Source of the DNA: Blastocatellia bacterium
GTDB taxonomy: Bacteria; Acidobacteriota; Blastocatellia; UBA7656
Reading direction: 5' to 3'
Assembly (NCBI GenBank): GCA_035275065.1
Contig: DATENM010000054.1
Span: 248,001-312,000 of the forward strand
DNA: 64,000 bases
Both the position numbers and the translations under genes were made by a program. Below, piece by piece: positions 44,463 through 53,420 of this stretch. Numbering within the stretch: the first letter of the stretch is position 1; each line of letters begins with the position of its first letter. Under the pieces are notes generated by a model. It saw only the letters and a program-made list of their open reading frames with translations. It was not told where the DNA came from and ran no database searches.

Positions 44463-45970
44463 AAGCCTAACTCCTTTTTGGCGGATGACACTAAGTACGG
44501 CAGCCTGAAGTTGGACCGCAGGACGCGCGGGAAGATGGGGATGGCGAACTCATACCTCGTCCCCTCGCGGATAAACACGCCCGCCAGTTCGAGGCGGTCA
44601 CAGGTGCGGCTGATGTCATCGGCCGGGAAGGGGCATTGCTGTTTGTTCAGGGCGGCCGATATGTCCTCCTGGCTGAACGACTCCTTGTTCGCCGGCAACG
44701 AAGCCAGGATGGAATAGACCAGCATTTTGTCCCGCATCGCCACGTTATCCCGGAACCAGTTGAGGATCAGGCTGCGGAACCCCTCGCTGGTATAGATGCC
44801 GTCCAGACTCGCTGGACTGATTGTGCGGTGCTCGTTGCGGCCCAGTTGGTCTATCAATTCGGTGCAGTAGAACTGCACCAGATGGGGGAGGCCTCGCGTT
44901 TCGGCCTGGATCCGCGTGACGATCTCGTTCTCATTTTCGATCCGCACGCGTAGCGACTTCATCGGCTCAAGGAAGGCGGCGGTCTCCCTCTTCTCAAGGG
45001 GCTTCAGGCGAATCTCGTTCAGCGCCAGGTAGAGCGGCGACTGGTTATGGTAGTTCTCACCCATGAGATTCTGAAAGCCGGTCAGGATGTAGCGGCAGTC
45101 GCCCGAATTGACCGAGGCGCGCACCGTGTGCAGGGAAGCGTCGCGGGCCCAGCTGAGGAACTCGTCGGCCTCGTCCAGCAGGATGATGATCTGCCCGTGG
45201 TGGTATTTTGTCATCCGCTTCAGGAAGTCTGCGAAGAAGAATAAAGACTGCTGCGTCTGTTGCAGGCGTGGCAGTTCCTTAATGTTCAGGAAGCGGACCA
45301 CTTCCTGGGCGAACTGCTGCGGCCCGGTCAGGATGCTGCAATCGAGCCACACGATGCGCCTCTCGTCCTCCCCCTGCTCAATTAGCAGCCGCCTGGTCTC
45401 GTTCAGCAGCGAGGTCTTGCCGACCCGCCGGATGCCGGTGATGGCGAAGTTCGAGTTCGGGTGGCTGAGGATCTTTTCGATCTCCCGCTCGCGGCCGAAG
45501 AAGCCCGCGCCCGCGACCGGCGCGCTCATCTCGTAAGGGGCGAGGCTGGAGATCGGAATGCGCTCGCAGACGATGTCCAGCATGGCGTACTTAAGTGAGG
45601 GGGCCGACAGGACCTTCTCCTGGTCGGCAAGGTCGAGGATCACCAGGCGCGGGGAGTATTGGTGGGTCGTCTGCGACCTGAGTTCCTGCCCATCGCTTTC
45701 GAGCAAGACCACGCACTCCCGGTGCCAACCGTGCTGGCGGGCGGTTTCGCGCAAGCTCTCGGCCAGTTCGGTTGTTGACATCCGCCCGGCCGCTTCCGCC
45801 TTAACCAGGATGAAGGGCGTGTGGGTAGAGAAACGCAGTCGCCAATCCGCCAAGTCGACCAGAAACAACTCATGCCCCGCCGTCGCCTTCCCACCCAGCG
45901 GCCTGACTTTGTGACGGAGACTGGCTAGGCGCTGCAAGAAGTCCGGCCATGACTCTTTTTCTGTAAGCAT
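44459..45970 (-). CDS. AAA/ORC-like ATPase of the cluster (ATPase_2/MNS-type)
   Basis: A 503-aa protein. The first 150 residues form an unrecognised alpha/beta domain. The ATPase core starts with F-F-G-R-E-R-E-I-E-K-I-L and P-loop G179-I-R-R-V-G-K-T-S, then Walker B I-I-I-L-L-D266-E267-A-D-E-F-L and sensor Y-I-L-T-G-F-Q-N-L. A winged-helix-like C-terminus follows. The G-I-R-R-V-G-K-T loop is typical of the archaeal-type ATPases/STAND clan that act as switches. ATG 45970 is preferred over an upstream in-frame start at 46021. The stop overlaps the start of the large kinase by 4 bp, so this ATPase and the kinase are translated together. Confidence 0.85.
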   Translation of the reverse strand: MLTEKESWPDFLQRLASLRHKVRPLGGKATAGHELFLVDLADWRLRFSTHTPFILVKAEAAGRMSTTELAESLRETARQHGWHRECVVLLESDGQELRSQTTHQYSPRLVILDLADQEKVLSAPSLKYAMLDIVCERIPISSLAPYEMSAPVAGAGFFGREREIEKILSHPNSNFAITGIRRVGKTSLLNETRRLLIEQGEDERRIVWLDCSILTGPQQFAQEVVRFLNIKELPRLQQTQQSLFFFADFLKRMTKYHHGQIIILLDEADEFLSWARDASLHTVRASVNSGDCRYILTGFQNLMGENYHNQSPLYLALNEIRLKPLEKRETAAFLEPMKSLRVRIENENEIVTRIQAETRGLPHLVQFYCTELIDQLGRNEHRTISPASLDGIYTSEGFRSLILNWFRDNVAMRDKMLVYSILASLPANKESFSQEDISAALNKQQCPFPADDISRTCDRLELAGVFIREGTRYEFAIPIFPRVLRSNFRLPYLVSSAKKELGL

Positions 45971-46188
45971 ATTCCCACTTCTTCCTGCTCCCGATGGCCG
46001 GCGGCATGACAACCATCCCATTGGTCGTCATGGTGCTGCCTTGACCGACTTGTCTTGGGGACGTAGTGGAGCTGTAGTACCCCGTCCGCCAACGAAGAGG
46101 CATTTAAGAGCGTGACGCTTGGTAGTTATCATGTTTCGTAAGATGAATCAAGTTAGCGGCTCACTTAACGAAAGGCGGCGGCCGGGCG

Positions 46189-47970
46189 TCACACGTTCAC
46201 GTAAGGCTGGTACTCCTGCAACCGCTTCTCCAGCTCATCCCGGTTGACGCGCCCGGTCGTGCCGTCAACGATCCCCTTCAGGTGTTCCGGGTAAGGGTAA
46301 GAGGCCGGGTCGGCGCTCCAGGGCAGGAATGAATTCGACGAGCAGGCTTTTATCGCCCACAGCTCGGTGTAGATGGTCGCAACCCGATCCGTCGTCGCGC
46401 AGAAGTCCTCCGCCGCAAACAGGCTCGTGTCCGCGTCCATCACGCCGCGATAGCTCAGGGTAATGCTGAGTTGCGAGCGGATGTGGCGCGGGCTCGCGCC
46501 CTTCTCGTAAAAGAGGTTTGACGCCTCAACGATCTTCGGGTCGGCGATGTCCATCCTAGCCGAAGGCGTGATGCGATTGGCGGTCGCGATGATGATGCTC
46601 GGGAAGTCCGCGCGCAGGGGGAAGAGCACGGGGAGCAGGACGAACCGCCCGCGCATCGCCGCGCCCATTCTCCAGGGGCAGTTGGTCGTCGCGATGAGCA
46701 GAGATTTGCCGCGGCGCGACTCGTCGGCGAGCACGGTCAGTAGCTGCGCGGTCACCGCACGCGAGGCACCGCTGTCGCCATCGAAGTTTCCCCGCTCCAG
46801 CGGCATCGCTTCCGTGATCTCATCAATGAACGCGCAATTGGGCGTCCACTCGCTAAGCGCAGACCATTGCAGCCTGACTTTCCGCTCCGTCTCGCCGACG
46901 AAGCCGCCTTTGGGGCTGTCGATCTGATAGGCCGACACTTTGGCGTTGCGGGCCATCAGGATGGCGAGGTCGGTCTTCGCGGTCCCCGGCGGGCCGACTA
47001 ACATCACGTTGGCCGGGATGGTCCGGTCGCCTTTCAACAGACCTGCGGCATAACGCTCCAGCACGCGCTTCGGGATGGCGATATTGACCCCGCAGAGATT
47101 GACGTCGCTGACGCGCGCCGTGTCGAGGACGCGCACGGTCCCCTCAGAAATCATCTCGACATCCCGGTTCTTCTGCGCCGCCAGTTCCTTGGCCGTGATC
47201 GTGCGCCCGCTCCTGTCGGAGGCGCGCAGGAGGGATTCGAGCGACCGGTTCGGGGTGTTGACAGTCATCCGCGCCACGGCGTCGAACGTGAGGTCATCTT
47301 CCAGTGACGCGAGGGCGTAGAAAGCCTTGACCGTCTCATAGAATTGCCGCTTTTCCGCCTCGTCGGGCTGCCGGATGTGCACGCGGTGTAGGGCACCTTT
47401 CACTAGCTCGTCGATCAGGCCGTCGCGCCCATGAAACATCAGGAGGTTGCCGCTTGAGCGTAGCGCCAAGCTCTGCGCCAGCGTGTGGGCCAGTTCGATG
47501 CTGATGATCTGGTTATCCGTCTGCGTGCCGTTTAAGAGCCCGCCCGGCGTAAGGTGCTCCCCGAACTCCAACAGCGCGGCGAAGCGCATGTCGCGCCCGG
47601 CACTCCATTTTAGCTCTTTCGGCGACGCGCGCAGCAGCGAAGACAGTCCCCGAATGACCCGCGCCGCTTCGTTCTCGTCTTGCGGGATCTGTAGCAGGCC
47701 GTGGGCCTTCAGCACTCGTTCAACGGTGCGCTGGTCCTGCTCGTCGGCGATGCGAACCCTGTCCCAATCCAGGCCGCTGGAGAGCGAATAGGTGAGCAGC
47801 ACGAGCCCGAAGCTTTCACGGAGTTCCCGCCGCAGCGCCTCTACGAGAGTCCGCATTTTCATGTCAGGCCCGTCAATAACAAGGTCATGCAGGCTGCGTC
47901 CAGATAAGAAGAGGGCGGCATAGCCTTCTTGGTAAGCCGCAGTGATTTGCTGGATGGGCGATGAAGTCAT
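46189..47970 (-). CDS. Ycf46-like AAA+ ATPase
   Basis: A 593-aa protein. The N-terminal half (1-250) has the look of a degenerate AAA domain without P-loop. The C-terminal half is a typical AAA+ module: G326-P-P-G-T-A-K332-T, pore/loop K-G-G-F-V-G-E-T-E-R-K-V-R, Walker B C-A-F-I-D-E-I near 380, sensor 1 A-T-T-N-C-P and an arginine-rich M-R-G-R-F second region. The degenerate-plus-active layout resembles Ycf46 proteins of cyanobacteria and plastids. AGGAGG precedes the ATG. In this cluster it may remodel the membrane or vWA partners. The natural substrate is unknown. Confidence 0.8.
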   Translation of the reverse strand: MTSSPIQQITAAYQEGYAALFLSGRSLHDLVIDGPDMKMRTLVEALRRELRESFGLVLLTYSLSSGLDWDRVRIADEQDQRTVERVLKAHGLLQIPQDENEAARVIRGLSSLLRASPKELKWSAGRDMRFAALLEFGEHLTPGGLLNGTQTDNQIISIELAHTLAQSLALRSSGNLLMFHGRDGLIDELVKGALHRVHIRQPDEAEKRQFYETVKAFYALASLEDDLTFDAVARMTVNTPNRSLESLLRASDRSGRTITAKELAAQKNRDVEMISEGTVRVLDTARVSDVNLCGVNIAIPKRVLERYAAGLLKGDRTIPANVMLVGPPGTAKTDLAILMARNAKVSAYQIDSPKGGFVGETERKVRLQWSALSEWTPNCAFIDEITEAMPLERGNFDGDSGASRAVTAQLLTVLADESRRGKSLLIATTNCPWRMGAAMRGRFVLLPVLFPLRADFPSIIIATANRITPSARMDIADPKIVEASNLFYEKGASPRHIRSQLSITLSYRGVMDADTSLFAAEDFCATTDRVATIYTELWAIKACSSNSFLPWSADPASYPYPEHLKGIVDGTTGRVNRDELEKRLQEYQPYVNV

Positions 47971-48047
47971 TTCATTCCTCCTGGTTTGCGCGACAACACG
48001 TCATGGTCGGCCTTGATGCCGGCCACAGGCACCGGGCACTCCGGCTT

Positions 48048-48905
48048 TCACCTTTGCCTCTGGGAGTCGCGTGGGACCCTCCTCCGCGCGGCGCGCGAAG
48101 TCCGGGCCGTCCGCTTCTTCGCCAACTCTTGCTGCTGGGGGGCTGGTTGCAGGTGGGTCGGCAGGGCCGGCAGTACGCCGCCGCTGCCTTTGCGGATGGG
48201 CGCTCCGCGCGCCCGCAACCCTTCCTCTTCCAGGGCGATTTCGAGCGCGTCCAGAATGGCATGCGATTCCTGGTGGTTCGCGCCGACGACTTCTGCCGCG
48301 ACCGTCGGCTCCGCCTCCACGCCGACGTTCACTTCCGCGTAGAGGCGCTTGCCGGCGGCGTTATCAGCGACGAGGCGCACCTTTGAAGACGCGCTGGGCA
48401 GCGTCTTTATCGAGGTGAAGCCGATTCTCTGGATCGCATTGGTCACCGCCGCGCTGAGCGCGGTGGCGAAAACTCTGTTATGACTGGCCTCGACCGTGCG
48501 CAGCAATTCCTTGTGCGCCTGCTTCACTTTGATGAGTGACGACGCGCCGGCCAAGGCTTTGAGGGGTGCCGTGACCGCCGCGCTTTCGACCTCGTACGGC
48601 GCGCGCGCCAAAGCGGTTAAGATCGCGGCCTTGACGGCTTCGACGTCGGCGACGGCGGCCACATTCTGCGCGGGCGCGCTCTGCTTAACCTGCAACTCCC
48701 TGCGCGCCGAGGCTACGGACCGGATGACTCCGTTCTGCGTCGAAGCCAGCCCGTTTACGGATTTGATCAAGCTCCCGGCCGCGAAGACCGCGCCGATCAA
48801 AAGGGCCAGCGGCTGGATCGAGCTTGACGACTGGCCGCGGGCCGATTGCGCGGCTTCTGTGCGCGCGACCGCCTCGACAGAAACTTGCATGGATTTACAA
48901 GGCAT
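48048..48905 (-). CDS. Protein of unknown function with one hydrophobic segment
   Basis: 285 aa, unrecognised. A weakly hydrophobic segment (about 31-50, P-L-A-L-L-I-G-A-V-F-A-A-G-S-L-I) could be a membrane anchor. Residues 80-170 are Ala-rich helices. Residues about 165-240 contain an alpha/beta unit with K-R-L-Y-A-E-V-N-V-G-V and E-S-H-A-I-L-D-A-L-E-I-A-L-E-E-E-G. The tail from about 255 is Lys/Arg-rich and likely disordered. It sits between a Ycf46-like ATPase and a four-helix membrane protein in one operon, so it may connect them. GAGGAGGAGA precedes the ATG, which supports real translation. Confidence 0.65.
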   Translation of the reverse strand: MPCKSMQVSVEAVARTEAAQSARGQSSSSIQPLALLIGAVFAAGSLIKSVNGLASTQNGVIRSVASARRELQVKQSAPAQNVAAVADVEAVKAAILTALARAPYEVESAAVTAPLKALAGASSLIKVKQAHKELLRTVEASHNRVFATALSAAVTNAIQRIGFTSIKTLPSASSKVRLVADNAAGKRLYAEVNVGVEAEPTVAAEVVGANHQESHAILDALEIALEEEGLRARGAPIRKGSGGVLPALPTHLQPAPQQQELAKKRTARTSRAARRRVPRDSQRQR

Positions 48906-48942
48906 GTCTCTCCTCCTCTGTTTTCATTGCCGGCCGGCGGCA

Positions 48943-50136
48943 CTAACTCACTTCGCCATCCCGGTCACGGGTCTGCGATTCGACGATGTCGCGCCAGTAA
49001 TTCGCTTCACCGCTAGCGCCGCTATTATTGTTTCTGTCGTCGAAGCCCGATGCGCTGGCGCTCGCGCCGCCCGCCTCGTCGGGGCCGCGTGCGGGCTGGC
49101 TGTCGCCGCCATTACCGCCGGCAGGGTCAGCGGGTGGGGCGTCGTCCGTACGGCGACCATCCGTCCGTGCAGTACCCGCGGGATCCTTCGACATGCGTTG
49201 TGGCTCCGGCGCGGCCTCGTTGCCCGGCGCGGGCGACTCCAATTCGTAATCAATAGACCCCTCCTGAATGTTGTTGATGAGGTCAGCGGCAACCTTTGAG
49301 AGGGTCAACGCCTCAATCGGACGCTCGGGGTTCTCGCTGTTGTATCTCTCCACCAGATTGCTCGCCACCCTGTAGGCCGTCTCGGCCCTCATCGCCGCGC
49401 GGTAGCGCGCCGCCTGTCCCCTCTTGGCCGTCCGCCCACAGCGGGACTGCTTGACGGCGTACCCTAGCCATGCCGTTGCGTTGGCGACGGCCTCCGCGAT
49501 GAACAGGGGCAGCGCATGCACGGCGAAGCTGACGAAGACCAGCCCGATGAGGACCAACACCTGCGAGCCGAGCGGCGTGTCGGCCCCCATCTGGACGATC
49601 TTCAGGTAATAAAGCCCGCCGATGAACATCGGCATCGCCAGCGCGAAGCACAATCCGAGTACCCATAAGAAGGAAAGTAAGCGCCTCTCTCCGAACTCGG
49701 CCGCCTGCTCCCTGGCGTAGCTGATTCCTTTCGCGAGCACGATCTCGATGAACCCAATCGTCAACGGCACGACGATGGTGCCGACCGGGATCAGCAACGA
49801 GTCGGGGTCGAACCGCATACTCAGCATGTGCTCCGTAAACGCGCCGAGGAACAAGACGTCAAGCACGACCACGGCCAGCGGGTAGTGAAGCAGCAGGACG
49901 TAGAACATTCGGTCGGTCAGGCTCAGTTCGGCCTGCTCAATGTTCTCGGCGCGTAACTGCTCGAACCGATCCTGCGCTTTGACGATGCGCTGCTCTTGGA
50001 ACTTCGCCGTGTTGGCTGCCCGGTGAATCTCATCGACGTAGAGGTCGATCTGCTGGCGCAGCCCGCCCCTCCTTCTCTGCTCGTACTGTTGGCGCTTTTT
50101 ATTCAGGCGAGTGACAGTTTGTGCGGTGTAAGCCAT
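48943..50136 (-). CDS. Four-helix inner-membrane protein with long disordered C-terminus
   Basis: 397 aa. Residues 1-80 are a basic, coiled-coil-like region (N-K-K-R-Q-Q-Y-E-Q-R-R-R). Four hydrophobic segments lie at about 85-245. The C-terminal 130 residues are Pro/Gly/Asp/Ser-rich and probably disordered. The start is ATG 50136 with GAGGAGG 6-7 nt upstream; the upstream extension to 50241 lacks a ribosome binding site. I do not recognise the family. Its place next to the vWA lipoprotein and AAA ATPase suggests a membrane complex. Confidence 0.7.
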   Translation of the reverse strand: MAYTAQTVTRLNKKRQQYEQRRRGGLRQQIDLYVDEIHRAANTAKFQEQRIVKAQDRFEQLRAENIEQAELSLTDRMFYVLLLHYPLAVVVLDVLFLGAFTEHMLSMRFDPDSLLIPVGTIVVPLTIGFIEIVLAKGISYAREQAAEFGERRLLSFLWVLGLCFALAMPMFIGGLYYLKIVQMGADTPLGSQVLVLIGLVFVSFAVHALPLFIAEAVANATAWLGYAVKQSRCGRTAKRGQAARYRAAMRAETAYRVASNLVERYNSENPERPIEALTLSKVAADLINNIQEGSIDYELESPAPGNEAAPEPQRMSKDPAGTARTDGRRTDDAPPADPAGGNGGDSQPARGPDEAGGASASASGFDDRNNNSGASGEANYWRDIVESQTRDRDGEVS

Positions 50137-50276
50137 AGGAATCCTCCTCAGGTTAGAAGCACCGGAGTGGTAGTAAGCAATGGTGTCGGGCTGTGCGAGC
50201 CGGGAGTCACGGAGTCGCAGACGCCCCACAACAGTCAGCACGGTTTCGCGGCGACGCAGGGCAGAGAAAAATCGGG

Positions 50277-51101
50277 TTATTTTTGCGCCAGGGACTTGGT
50301 GCCTTCGGGCTTAGACTGGGGTGGCTCATCGGTGATGTGAAGCAGAGCCGCCTCGATGCCCTCGAACCTTTCGGCGTTGAACGCCTTCATCACCCCCACG
50401 CTGGCGGAGCCATTGACGAGGATGATCTGAGCTTGGCTGCGCATCTCGCCCATCGGGCGGCGCATATTGTCGAGGCCGTCGGAGATAACCAGCATGACGC
50501 GCGCGGGCGGGTTATCACTTGAATAGGCCGGGTCGTTTTCGGCGAGGTAAAGGTCGGCCCGGTTCAGGCCGCCGAAGATGTCTGTGGCCTTTGACCGGCG
50601 CTTATCCTCGATCAGCGGCTTCACCGCCGACCTGAAAGCTTCTACGGCTTGGCCGGTCTGCTGGCTCCACCGCTGCTCGTTAGCCTCGAACCTTGCCCGC
50701 TCTTCCTTATACTTCGCCTGCGCCTCGGCTACCTTAAAAGGGTTTCCCCCTTTGCTCGGCTCGCTCGGCGCGATTGGCGGCGCGGCGACGCGCAGGGTCG
50801 TGAAGGACTTATTGCTGTCGTCGTCGATAAAGCCGAACGCGAGACTGCCGCCCCGCTTCAGCAGGGCGGCAATCAAGATTTCAAATTGGGCCATTGTGAT
50901 CCGGGGGGTGCGGGTCGAATCAACGCTGCCCGACTTGTCCTGAAGGATCGCAACTTTCAAAGACGGCGCGGGGCGCGGGGCAGGGGGCGCCTCGACCTTC
51001 TGCCGCGCACATCCGCTAAGCGACGCGGCCACTGACAAAAGACCTATCAGGAGGCCCACACATAATCGGCGTCGCCCCCATGCATCATGAGTAAGGATCA
51101 T
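50277..51101 (-). CDS. Lipoprotein with vWA-like domain
   Basis: 274 aa. A signal peptide ends in lipobox L-S-G-C31, so the protein should be lipidated. The vWA metal-binding site is recognisable: D55-K-S-G-S59 (D-x-S-x-S), a threonine in A-T-D-I-F-G-G-L and D-G-L-D-N. A charged helical insert (about 130-165, K-Y-K-E-E-R-A-R-F-E-A-N-E) interrupts the fold. vWA proteins commonly partner with AAA+ (MoxR-type) ATPases in metal-dependent complexes, and an AAA+ ATPase is encoded downstream. It lies 141 bp before the membrane-protein gene. GGAGG precedes the ATG. Confidence 0.8.
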   Translation of the reverse strand: MILTHDAWGRRRLCVGLLIGLLSVAASLSGCARQKVEAPPAPRPAPSLKVAILQDKSGSVDSTRTPRITMAQFEILIAALLKRGGSLAFGFIDDDSNKSFTTLRVAAPPIAPSEPSKGGNPFKVAEAQAKYKEERARFEANEQRWSQQTGQAVEAFRSAVKPLIEDKRRSKATDIFGGLNRADLYLAENDPAYSSDNPPARVMLVISDGLDNMRRPMGEMRSQAQIILVNGSASVGVMKAFNAERFEGIEAALLHITDEPPQSKPEGTKSLAQK

Positions 51102-51252
51102 AGATTTGTCCTCCGTTGTCTCGGACGTGATGAGAGTGGGGCGCGGGCTGACGCTTCAGCCGGTGAAGCGTGTCCGCGGCAGCTCACCATTCCAAGGCGC
51201 GTTGCGTGAACCTCTGTAAAGGGGCCGCTAAAACGGGCGGCGCGGGCAGTAA

Positions 51253-51627
51253 CTACAAAGGGCGGTAGATGGCCGCGAGCTTGTACATTCGCGGGTCCAG
51301 AGCCCGCGCCACCGCGCTGGCGCAGGCATTCAGCAGCACCGGCCTCGTCGCTTCTCCGACGAGGCGATCTATCTGGGGGTTCTGTAGCAGAAAGTTGTCT
51401 ACTTCATAATAGACCTGGTAGATTCGCGGGCCGGCTATCGTTGCGGGGCCGAGTCGCTGTAGATTCTTTCTCCGCCGGTCAATCTCCTCCAACCAGCTCT
51501 GGATTCTCATCGCCCACACCCGCTTGAAGAGCCGGGGGTTTCTCCGCGCCAGAGAGACGATTTCTTGTGCGACTCGCCGCTTCTTCGCATTCCGCTGCTT
51601 GGCGTGCCGCGCCTTTGATCTACTCAT
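51253..51627 (-). CDS. Small basic helical protein, function unknown
   Basis: 124 aa. The first 50 residues are very Lys/Arg-rich (R-S-K-A-R-H-A-K-Q-R-N-A-K-K-R-R), suggesting nucleic acid or membrane contact. The rest is helical (I-Y-Q-V-Y-Y-E-V-D-N-F-L-L). GGAG precedes the ATG. It appears to be the first gene of the minus-strand cluster and faces the SorC regulator across a 295-bp gap. No family is recognised. Confidence 0.55.
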   Translation of the reverse strand: MSRSKARHAKQRNAKKRRVAQEIVSLARRNPRLFKRVWAMRIQSWLEEIDRRRKNLQRLGPATIAGPRIYQVYYEVDNFLLQNPQIDRLVGEATRPVLLNACASAVARALDPRMYKLAAIYRPL

Positions 51628-51922
51628 TCGAGTTTCTCCATACGCTCACACACGAATTCCCACTCGGTTAGCCGCTCCCATGACCGAAGGTCACGCCTCG
51701 GCTGCGCGTCCGCAAGCGACCGGGTTCTGGCAAACATTGCGCGAAGAGATTCGGACGGCCAGAAGAGTCGCGAACGTCAACAGGCAACGCCATAATGCTT
51801 GAGCAACGCCGGCAAAACAATATGGCCAAAGACTTAATTTTTGAATATATTTGGTTCAATTTTCTTGCTGTTTCTTGAGGCAAGATTTGTCGCTTACGAA
51901 ATGGAGGCACGGGAGATACGAT
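51628..51922. promoter_or_regulatory. Divergent control region between the cluster and the SorC regulator
   Basis: 295 bp. An AT-rich core (51825-51875) stands out from the GC-rich surroundings. It contains TTGAA/TTCAA half-sites 9 bp apart near 51847. On the minus strand TTCAAA and TATTGT are 17 bp apart, a candidate promoter for the cluster. This is the natural place for an operator of the SorC protein. Confidence 0.4.
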
Positions 51923-53185
51923 ATGCCTGCTAAACATCAGGGCCGCGAGTTGGAGAGTCTTGAGATCATGGAGAAGGCGGCGCGGATGTACTTCATTGAG
52001 CGCCACAGCCAGGAATACATCGCCACGAAACTCCAGGTCAAGGGTGGCGGACCGGCCATCTCTAAGATATTGGATAAGGCTCGCGAGCAGGGAGTAATCG
52101 CCTTCGACATCGACCGGAGTTATGGCATAGTCGGCACTCAGGAGCCGAACCTGAGGCGACAGCTTAGGGAGAAGTTTGAAATCCACGAAGCCATTGTGGT
52201 CGGGGTGGACGAACTGACCATGGACGAGCGCCTTTCGGATGACTACCTCCACACCGCTCTGGCCAATCAAACGGGGGCTCATGTCGCCGCGCGAATCCAG
52301 CCCAACGACCATGTGGGTATCGGTAGCGGGCGTGCCGTTTATCAGGCCGTAAAAGCCATTAAGCGTATGCCCCCCCTGCGCCGCGGCGTGCGGATCACGC
52401 CGATCAGCGGGCGCATCTGGACGCACTCCTGGAAAGTCGATGGGTCAAAGATAGAGCGCCCGCTCGATGCCGACGACGCGGCCTTTGTCCTTTCCCTCGC
52501 CTTCGAGAATGAGCCGGGGACGCGTTTCAGCCAGGTGGCCTACCCGCTGTTCGTATCCAGTCAACAAGAAGCGGCTGAAATCATGAACACGGGTTGCCCT
52601 TTCCTGCCCGGCGCGAAGTGGCGCTTCGGAATTCCGAAGTTGGCCCTTGTAGGGGTGGGAACCGTCGACCCGCGCAGCGGGCACCGCTTTGCTGACCTTT
52701 ATCGGAGTGACAAGAATATACCCGAACTTGACCGTTACCTGGACCTTGCATCAATAGAGTTGAAGGCCGCGATTGAATTCGTTCAAGCGGCTGGATTGCC
52801 CCACTTCTCTGATATAACTAACCGCCTGTTTCCGACCTTGCCCTTTCCCCATGAGGTAGAGAAGCCGGTGCTAAAGAAGTACACGACGGCCTACAACGAC
52901 CTGATCAGAAAACTAAATCGCCTCAACGAAAGAATGGTCGTAGTCGAATTTAATCACTTGCGTGAGATTCAGTCCGTCGTGGCCATCGCAGGAGGTCCCT
53001 TTAAGATCCGCGCCCTCTGGACACTACTGATCACCGCTTTGATCGATCCTTCCAAACGCATCCTCACCGAACTGACTACGGACGCGGAAAGCGCAAGAAC
53101 GCTCATGGCGACTCTAGAAGCTTATAATGTTGCCGACCTCGAAATAAAAACATGGTATGAAGCGATGACAAAAACGCTTTTCTGA
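51923..53185 (+). CDS. SorC-family (sugar-binding) transcriptional regulator
   Basis: 420 aa. An N-terminal helix-turn-helix (about 10-65, M-E-K-A-A-R-M-Y-F-I-E-R-H-S-Q-E-Y-I-A) precedes a SorC/DeoR-type sugar-phosphate-binding domain of Rossmann type (G-I-G-S-G-R-A-V and P-K-L-A-L-V-G-V-G-T-V). A further helical part (about 290-420) is longer than in usual SorC proteins. Members bind phosphorylated sugars and release DNA. It is divergent from the twelve-gene cluster, so the cluster may respond to a sugar phosphate; a G6PD-like protein in the cluster fits this idea. ATG 51923 has GGGAG 8 nt upstream; the frame extends to 51851. Confidence 0.82.
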   Translation: MPAKHQGRELESLEIMEKAARMYFIERHSQEYIATKLQVKGGGPAISKILDKAREQGVIAFDIDRSYGIVGTQEPNLRRQLREKFEIHEAIVVGVDELTMDERLSDDYLHTALANQTGAHVAARIQPNDHVGIGSGRAVYQAVKAIKRMPPLRRGVRITPISGRIWTHSWKVDGSKIERPLDADDAAFVLSLAFENEPGTRFSQVAYPLFVSSQQEAAEIMNTGCPFLPGAKWRFGIPKLALVGVGTVDPRSGHRFADLYRSDKNIPELDRYLDLASIELKAAIEFVQAAGLPHFSDITNRLFPTLPFPHEVEKPVLKKYTTAYNDLIRKLNRLNERMVVVEFNHLREIQSVVAIAGGPFKIRALWTLLITALIDPSKRILTELTTDAESARTLMATLEAYNVADLEIKTWYEAMTKTLF

Positions 53186-53420
53186 AGGTCGGTAGGATAG
53201 CCTGATGCTCACTGGACCTTCCTATATCAAGAGGCAGAGACGCAGTTTGTCATCCAGCAAAGGTGTAACCCCTCCTTCAACTCGAATCTCTGCGCAGCGT
53301 CACTCAACGCACACACTTTGACCGCATAGATGCCAAGCGGCTCCACAGCCGAGGTCGCGCTTCAGCGCCTCAATCAGGAGGGATCCTGTCGATGATCGGC
53401 TTTTAGTTTACCGGGCTTCC

